A stretch of 64,000 nt of DNA from Streptomyces sp. R33 (GTDB lineage: Bacteria; Actinomycetota; Actinomycetes; Streptomycetales; Streptomycetaceae), in contig NZ_CP165727.1 in the NCBI RefSeq assembly GCF_041200175.1, positions 868,001 to 932,000 on the forward strand. The letters are read 5' to 3'. Below, piece by piece: positions 59,349-64,000 of the stretch. A program made the translations under genes and the position numbers. Every line of letters begins with the position of its first letter. Within the stretch, counting starts at the first letter, position 1. Below the pieces are notes generated by a model. The model was not told the DNA's origin and made no database searches. It saw only the letters and a list, made by a program, of their open reading frames with translations.

Positions 59349-60893
59349 TCAGTGCTGGTGGGGAGCCCGGCTGAACAGCGCGCGGTACATCTTCCCGTAG
59401 AGCTCCGTGTTGTTCTGGCTGGCGGCGAAGACGCTGCCGCCGGGGCCGTAGGCGAAGATCGGCACGTCTGCGCCGGTGTGGTTGCCGGACAGGTACGTCA
59501 GCCACAGGCTCGCGTCCGGGCTGCCGTCCTTGACACCGGCCGGGTCGTCGGGCGTACGGAACGTGGCGGGCGCGAAGTTCTTCGCGTCGGCCGAGCCCGC
59601 GCCGTTGACGGCTCCGCCGGAGCGGGCCGGGTCCTTGGCACCGGAGGCCGCGCGGGCGGGGGCGCTGTTGTTCGCCGTGTTGCCCGCGTCCACGTTGGCC
59701 GGGGGCGCGACGGCCTCGGCGTTCGTGTACGAGCCCTTCTCGATGATGTTGAAGCCGGCACATTCGTGGTCCGCCGTGACGACCACGAGGGTGTGGCCGT
59801 CCTTCTTCGCGAACTCGTACGCGGCCTTGACCGCGTCGTCGAAGGCCTTGACCTCGGCGAGCGTCTGTGCGGCGTCGTTGGCGTGCGAGCGCTTGTCGAT
59901 CTGGGCACCCTCGACCTGGAGGAAGAAGCCCTTGCTCTTCTTGCGGTCCTGCTGCTTGCGGTCGGTCAGCAGCGAGATCGACTTCTTGGTCATGTCCGCG
60001 AGCGTCGGCTCCTGCTTCTGCGGGGCCTCCGCGGGCAGGCCGGCCTTGGCCTGCTCGACGGTCAGGTTGCCGCGGTTGAACAGGCCGACGACCTTCTTGC
60101 CGTTGGCCTTGTCCAGCTCGCCCTTGGTGGCGACCTTCTGGCTGGCGGCGGTCTGGGCGGGCAGCGCCGGGTCGCCGAAGCTGCCGAGCACCTGGTAGCC
60201 CTGGGCCTGCAGCGCCTTCTGGTCGTCCGGCTCGAAGCGGGCGAGGCCGCCGCCGAGGATGACGTCGGCCGTGCCGTTGCGGGAAATCTGCTCGGCGATC
60301 GGCGTGATCAGCGTCTTGTCCTGGGGCGCCGGCTCGTACGTACCGTCCTCCTTCTTGGGGAGGCAGGCGGCCTCGGAGTACACCGGGCCCTGGCAGCCGC
60401 GCAGCAGTGCGTGGCTGAACTGGGCCGCCGGGGTGGCGTCGGTGATCTCGGCGGTGGAGACGTTGCCCGTGGCGAAGCCGGCCGCCTTGGCCTGCTCCAT
60501 CAGCGTGGCGGTCTTCTTCTCGTACGAGTCGACGCCGATGGCCGCGTTGTACGTCTTGACGCCGGAGGACCAGGCGGTGGCGGAGCTGGCCGAGTCGGTG
60601 ACCAGCGCCGGCTTCTGGCTGCCCTTCTCCACGGCGTACGTGGCGACCGCGCCCGTGAACGGGAGCGACTCCATGGTGAGCTTGCCGGCGGGCCCGAAGT
60701 AGCGGTCGCGGGCGGCGGTGACATGGGTGCGGCCCATGCCGTCTCCGAGGAGGTAGATGACGTTGTGGATCTCCCTCCCCTGGTCTCCCTGCTGGGTGGC
60801 GGAGTTGGCGGTGACGGCCGTACCGGCGGCCACGGCCCCGGCCAGGGCCAGAACGGCCAGCATCTTCGGTGTGTTCAGGGCACTGCGACGCAT
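59349..60893 (-). CDS. phoA: Secreted alkaline phosphatase (PhoA-type)
   Basis: The 514-residue enzyme has a signal peptide (MLAVLALAGAVAAGTAVTAN). IYLLGDGMGRTHVTAARD holds the first metal Asp, and the nucleophile is Ser101 in ALVTDSASSATAWSSG. FFLQVEGAQIDKRSHAND and LVVVTADHECAGFN contain the other metal ligands, and NHTGADVPIFAYGP the last His. A Gly/Ala/Asn-rich insert (about residues 390-430) is extra. It frees phosphate from monoesters outside the cell. The region upstream has no obvious PhoP box, but see the tandem repeat at 61049-61092. Confidence 0.93.
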   Translation of the reverse strand: MRRSALNTPKMLAVLALAGAVAAGTAVTANSATQQGDQGREIHNVIYLLGDGMGRTHVTAARDRYFGPAGKLTMESLPFTGAVATYAVEKGSQKPALVTDSASSATAWSSGVKTYNAAIGVDSYEKKTATLMEQAKAAGFATGNVSTAEITDATPAAQFSHALLRGCQGPVYSEAACLPKKEDGTYEPAPQDKTLITPIAEQISRNGTADVILGGGLARFEPDDQKALQAQGYQVLGSFGDPALPAQTAASQKVATKGELDKANGKKVVGLFNRGNLTVEQAKAGLPAEAPQKQEPTLADMTKKSISLLTDRKQQDRKKSKGFFLQVEGAQIDKRSHANDAAQTLAEVKAFDDAVKAAYEFAKKDGHTLVVVTADHECAGFNIIEKGSYTNAEAVAPPANVDAGNTANNSAPARAASGAKDPARSGGAVNGAGSADAKNFAPATFRTPDDPAGVKDGSPDASLWLTYLSGNHTGADVPIFAYGPGGSVFAASQNNTELYGKMYRALFSRAPHQH

Positions 60894-61318
60894 GTGTGGG
60901 AAATCCCCCTCGGAAGGCGCTGCGCGGGCATGCCGACCGTAGGAGGGCCAAAGGAACACGCCCCCATCGAAGGATGGCGCCGAGTCGAACGCGGCAGGCT
61001 CGCACCCGGGTTCCGCAGGACCTTGCCCCTCCCGGAAACCAGAACCCCCCGGACGGAGCAGTCCCCGGCGCCGGACAGAGCAGTCCCCGGCGGTCCTGTT
61101 CCGGTTCCGGGAGTATCAGCCGTCACTGACGGCTCCCGCACCGACAGGATCTGCCGGGGGCCTGGCCAGAGCCGAGATGGGGGTCACGCGGACTTCAGGA
61201 CGTCTCCGGAAGTGAGTGCGGCTCTCTCTGGTTGTCCGGTGTATTGATGAGTTTCCTCCCTATTTCGTGCGAGTCAAGGGGTATGAGCCGTCTATTCCCG
61301 GCCACCCGTTTCTGCTGG
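60894..61318. promoter_or_regulatory. 425-bp intergenic region upstream of phoA
   Basis: No gene is evident. It holds a 22-bp sequence in two adjacent copies (61049-61070 and 61071-61092) and, near 61215-61275, a relatively AT-rich stretch. The long gap after rskA and before phoA must contain the rskA end and the phoA promoter. Confidence 0.6.
61049..61092. repeat. Two tandem 22-bp repeats upstream of phoA
   Basis: The unit begins CCGGACGGAGC and ends CAGTCCCCGGCG; the two copies differ at one base and are directly adjacent. The unit is two times 11 bases, the spacing of PhoP direct-repeat units, but the bases match a PHO box poorly. Confidence 0.75.
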
Positions 61319-62068
61319 TCAGGCCGGCAGCGCGAGGAGCATCAGGGGCCGGCTGGTGGGCCGGGCGGATCCGCCGGCGGGTTCAACGGTGAGTCCCACC
61401 CCGGAGGCGCCCCGGAGCCCGCCCTGCATGAGCGTGGCCCCCTCGTGCGTGAGGAGCCCGGCGGGGCGCATGGTGCCGTGGTCGTCGAACCACAGCTGGT
61501 ACGTCCTGCCCTCGCCGGGGTCGGGGAGCCCGGTGCCGATGAAGACCGCCCGGTTCTGCAGCTTGGAGCTGACGACGGAGGTGGTGGCGCCGCCGGTGGT
61601 GCGGCCGTGCACCGTACGGGCGTCGGGGGCGGCCATCACGGCGGTGAGGTCCTGGAGGCGGCGTTCGGAGGCCTCCGCCTGCTGGCGGGCCTCGTCGGTG
61701 CGCTGGTCCTGCCATACGCTGACGCCCCCGAGGGCGGCCGCCGCGGCGAGGCTCGCGGCGAGGGCCAGCGGAACGGCCTTGCGGCGCAGGACGGCGCCGA
61801 ACGTGAGCTGCTTGGCCGCCGCGGGCAGCAGCGGGGGCAGTTGGCGGACCGAGTCGATGCCGTACAGGACCTCTTCCTTCATCCGCGCGGGCGGTGGGAG
61901 GGCGGCAGCGGCGGCCATGCGGGCGGCGGTGGCGGAGAATTCGGCCACCTCCTGCCGACAGGACGGGCAGTCGGCGAGGTGTGCGGTGAACACCTCGTGC
62001 TCCGCAGGTGTGAGTGCGTGGAGGGCGTACGCGCCGGTGAGGGTGTGCAGTTCCCCGTCGTTCTTCAT
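61319..62068 (-). CDS. rskA: Anti-sigma-K factor RskA
   Basis: The 249-residue protein has an N-terminal zinc-type anti-sigma region with the H-x3-C-x2-C pattern in FTAHLADCPSCRQEVAEF. One membrane span follows (VPLALAASLAAAAALGGVSV), then an extracytoplasmic RskA-C domain with VSSKLQNRAVFIGTGLPDPG and YQLWFDDHGTMRPAG. The start codon overlaps the sigma factor stop by 4 bases (ATGA). Regulated proteolysis of RskA releases SigK in mycobacteria; the same logic is expected here. Confidence 0.9.
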   Translation of the reverse strand: MKNDGELHTLTGAYALHALTPAEHEVFTAHLADCPSCRQEVAEFSATAARMAAAAALPPPARMKEEVLYGIDSVRQLPPLLPAAAKQLTFGAVLRRKAVPLALAASLAAAAALGGVSVWQDQRTDEARQQAEASERRLQDLTAVMAAPDARTVHGRTTGGATTSVVSSKLQNRAVFIGTGLPDPGEGRTYQLWFDDHGTMRPAGLLTHEGATLMQGGLRGASGVGLTVEPAGGSARPTSRPLMLLALPA

Positions 62069-62685
62069 GTGGTCACCCCCATGCAGTCGCGCAGCCGGAT
62101 GAGCCCGTCGCGCATGCGTGTCTTGATCGTCGGCAGTGGTGTGCGCAGGGTCTCGGCGACCTCGCGGTAGGACAGGCCCTGGTAGTAGGCCAGCGTGACG
62201 GCCTGGCGCTGGATCTCGGTCAGGCCGCGCATGCAGCGCCGTACCTGTTCGCTCTCCAGCCGGGTTTCGACCTGTTCCGCGACCTCGTCGAAGGGGCGCG
62301 CCTGGTCGCGGGCGGCCTGGTCGTACTCGCGGTTGATCGCGGCCTGGGCGGAGCGGACGCGGTCGACGGCCCGGCGGTGGGCGAGGGTGGCGGCCCAGGT
62401 GCGCACGCTGCCCTGTTCGGGGCGGTAGCGGGCGGCCTGCCGCCACAGGTCGATCATCACCTCCTGCGCCACCTCCTCGGACTGGGCACGGTCGCGTACG
62501 ACCCGGACGACCACCCCGAAGACGGTCGCGGACAGCGCGTCGTACAGGGCGGAGAACGCGTCCTTGTCACCGCGGGCCACCCGGGACATCAGGTCTTCGA
62601 GCCGGGGGCCCACCGCATCGGGGACGCCGAAGGGCAGCGGTTGCCCGGTGGTGGCGGATGGTCCGCCGCGGTCCGTCCGTCGCAT
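62065..62685 (-). CDS. sigK: ECF sigma factor SigK
   Basis: The 206-residue sigma factor has region 2 (DAFSALYDALSATVFGVVVR, VAQEVMIDLWRQAARYRPEQ, GSVRTWAATLAHRRAVDRVR) and region 4 (LTEIQRQAVTLAYYQGLSYR, EVAETLRTPLPTIKTRMRDG). It belongs to the SigK group because it is followed by RskA. The ATG at 62685 is chosen from AGGAAGGACTGTC upstream. It is translationally coupled to rskA and divergent from an FAD oxidoreductase gene. Confidence 0.92.
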   Translation of the reverse strand: MRRTDRGGPSATTGQPLPFGVPDAVGPRLEDLMSRVARGDKDAFSALYDALSATVFGVVVRVVRDRAQSEEVAQEVMIDLWRQAARYRPEQGSVRTWAATLAHRRAVDRVRSAQAAINREYDQAARDQARPFDEVAEQVETRLESEQVRRCMRGLTEIQRQAVTLAYYQGLSYREVAETLRTPLPTIKTRMRDGLIRLRDCMGVTT

Positions 62686-62968
62686 GACAGTCCTTCCTGT
62701 CGAAGGCACCGGCCCTTCCACGAAGAGAGCCGACCGCTCCGGATGCTGCCAGGTCTGCGTTCTCGACCGGTCTTCGGAGCGGACATCTGTGCGGATTGGT
62801 CAACCCGCTCGCCAATTCGCGATCGATGTGCACCACCTGCGGCCGGCTGCGCCGCAACTGATTGGCGCATGCGGCAACTGCCACCAATCCGCCGGCACTT
62901 CGGCTGCGAAGCAGGGGTGAACCGCCGTCACGGACGACGGCGTGGCGAACGGTGGGGAGTGAGCAACT

Positions 62969-64000
62969 GTGCGTACGAGGAACGTGGCCGTGATCGGCGG
63001 CGGTGTGGCGGGACTGACCGCCGCCTACGTCCTGCAAAAGGCCTGCGACGTCACGCTGTACGAGGCGGACCCCCGGCTGGGAGGCCACGCCCACACCCAT
63101 GAACTGCCCGCTCCGGGCGGCGGTACGGTGGGCGTGGACTCGGGGTTCATCGTCCACAACGCGCGCACCTACCCCCTGTTGCTCCGGCTCTTCCGCGAAC
63201 TCGGCGTGGCCACGCAGGACTCCGAGATGAGCATGTCGGTGCGGTGCGACGGCTGTGGCCTGGAGTACGCCGGTGCCCGCGGGCCCCTCGGCCTGTTCAC
63301 GGGGCGGGCGGCCCTGCGCGCCCGGTACCTGCGGATGCTGGCGGAGGTACCGCTCTTCCACCGCCGCGCGCGCCGCCTGCTGGACGCGGACGGTCCGGTC
63401 GCCGGTGGTCCCGGCGGTGGCAGTTGCGCCGGCGACGGTTCCGCCGGCGGCAGACCGGAGCGGTACACCCTCCGGGCGTTCCTCGCCGACGGCGGGTTCT
63501 CCCCGTACTTCGTCAGCCACTTCATCGCCCCGCTCGTGTCCGCCGTGTGGTCCTGCCCGGCCCACACCGCGCTGGAGTACCCGGCCGCGTACCTGTTCCG
63601 CTTCCTCGACCACCACGGGCTGCTGTCCGTGACGGGCTCCCCGCGGTGGAGGACCGTCACCGGCGGCAGCGCGGCCTACGTGGACAAGGTCGCGAAGGAG
63701 ATCAGCAACGTCCGGACCGCCAGCCCGGTCGTCCGGGTGGACCGCATACCGAGCGGCGTCCTGGTGGGCAGCGACGACGGCATCACCGACGCGTACGACG
63801 CCGTCGTCATCGCCACGCACCCCGACCAGGCGCTGCGTCTGCTGGCGGACCCCACCCGGGACGAGCAGCGGGTCCTCGGCGCCTTCCGGTACGAGGTGAA
63901 CCCGACCGTGCTGCACACCGACACGGCCCTGCTGCCGCGCTCGCCGAGGGCCCGGGCCTCCTGGAACTACCACCTCGCCGACTGCCGCCCGGGGGCGGAG
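62969..64000 (+). CDS. FAD-dependent amine-oxidase-type oxidoreductase (3' end outside window)
   Basis: From the GTG at 62969 the frame stays open to the end (344 codons). NVAVIGGGVAGLTAAYVLQK is the FAD site, followed by LYEADPRLGGHAHTHELPAP and VDSGFIVHNARTYPLLLRLF, typical of the flavin amine oxidase family next to DUF1365 and cyclopropane synthase genes in actinobacteria. In mycobacteria a homologous protein is encoded in the sigK-rskA locus, so it is probably a SigK target. GGGGAG lies 9 bases before the GTG. Confidence 0.88.
   Translation, partial: MRTRNVAVIGGGVAGLTAAYVLQKACDVTLYEADPRLGGHAHTHELPAPGGGTVGVDSGFIVHNARTYPLLLRLFRELGVATQDSEMSMSVRCDGCGLEYAGARGPLGLFTGRAALRARYLRMLAEVPLFHRRARRLLDADGPVAGGPGGGSCAGDGSAGGRPERYTLRAFLADGGFSPYFVSHFIAPLVSAVWSCPAHTALEYPAAYLFRFLDHHGLLSVTGSPRWRTVTGGSAAYVDKVAKEISNVRTASPVVRVDRIPSGVLVGSDDGITDAYDAVVIATHPDQALRLLADPTRDEQRVLGAFRYEVNPTVLHTDTALLPRSPRARASWNYHLADCRPGAE

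Noticed and set aside
58735..61005. A 756-codon open frame on the - strand joining phosphatase and lipoprotein
   Set aside because: Only its last part is the real lipoprotein; the rest is an out-of-frame shadow of the alkaline phosphatase with a terminator hairpin between.
60894..61048. A PHO box directly upstream of phoA
   Set aside because: No direct repeats close to GTTCACC were found in either strand here.

Overview
The window reads as a Streptomyces chromosome segment. The DNA is very GC-rich, third codon positions are almost all G or C, and GTG starts are common. Typical streptomycete families are present: an F420-dependent LLM oxidoreductase, STAS/HATPase anti-sigma pairs, Tat-exported enzymes, DUF6131 and DUF5133 proteins, secreted glycan hydrolases and an RTX-like secreted protein. 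I saw no rRNA, tRNA, CRISPR array, prophage or complete insertion sequence. Both ends cut a gene: a GH18 chitinase on the left and an FAD oxidoreductase on the right.

Layout. 0-11.4 kb: chitinase tail, VOC protein, FUSC transporter, flavin reductase, a GvpU-like orphan, a Tat lipoprotein with a D-Ala peptidase-like end, an LLM oxidoreductase, a small glycogen-binding-fold protein, then a stress-regulator group (winged-helix regulator, two STAS proteins, one HATPase, a proline-rich peptide, a HAD phosphatase, a PRC-barrel protein). 11.4-14.0 kb: a scrambled patch with an IS982-like transposase remnant, a frameshifted Clp N-terminus and a 687-codon chimeric frame joining a Clp AAA+ core to a membrane-protein tail. 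14-23.8 kb: GabD1-type dehydrogenase, membrane and secreted proteins, class V PLP enzyme, methyltransferase, secreted exo-beta-D-glucosaminidase, MscS channel, MepB protein.

23.9-32.3 kb: an envelope-glycan-like neighbourhood (NAD epimerase, two-component system, GT2, DUF2064 transferase, methyltransferase, small membrane protein, membrane-bound sulfite-oxidase-fold enzyme, GT87-like transferase). 32.3-48.2 kb: GH20 hexosaminidase with lectin domains, P450, MptB-like mannosyltransferase, an FAD monooxygenase divergent from a TetR repressor with two matched operators, RTX-like protein, EF-hand protein, DoxX, and an MHS transporter coupled to AnmK followed by a dead esterase. 48.2-64 kb: SRAP protein, second FAD monooxygenase, phosphoglucomutase, a Tat-exported propeller-amidohydrolase, DHA2 transporter divergent from an XRE-cupin regulator, a PhoA-type phosphatase, and SigK/RskA divergent from an FAD oxidoreductase.

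The recurring theme is outer-surface and glycan chemistry: chitin, chitosan and GlcNAc hydrolysis outside the cell, anhydroMurNAc recycling inside, mannosyl and other glycosyl transfer at the membrane, and several signalling modules. The most unusual items are the Clp/membrane chimera and its deletion scars, the DUF2064-GT2-molybdoenzyme neighbourhood, and several precise DNA signals (operator pairs, tandem 11-bp repeats, hairpins, candidate leaderless -10 boxes).
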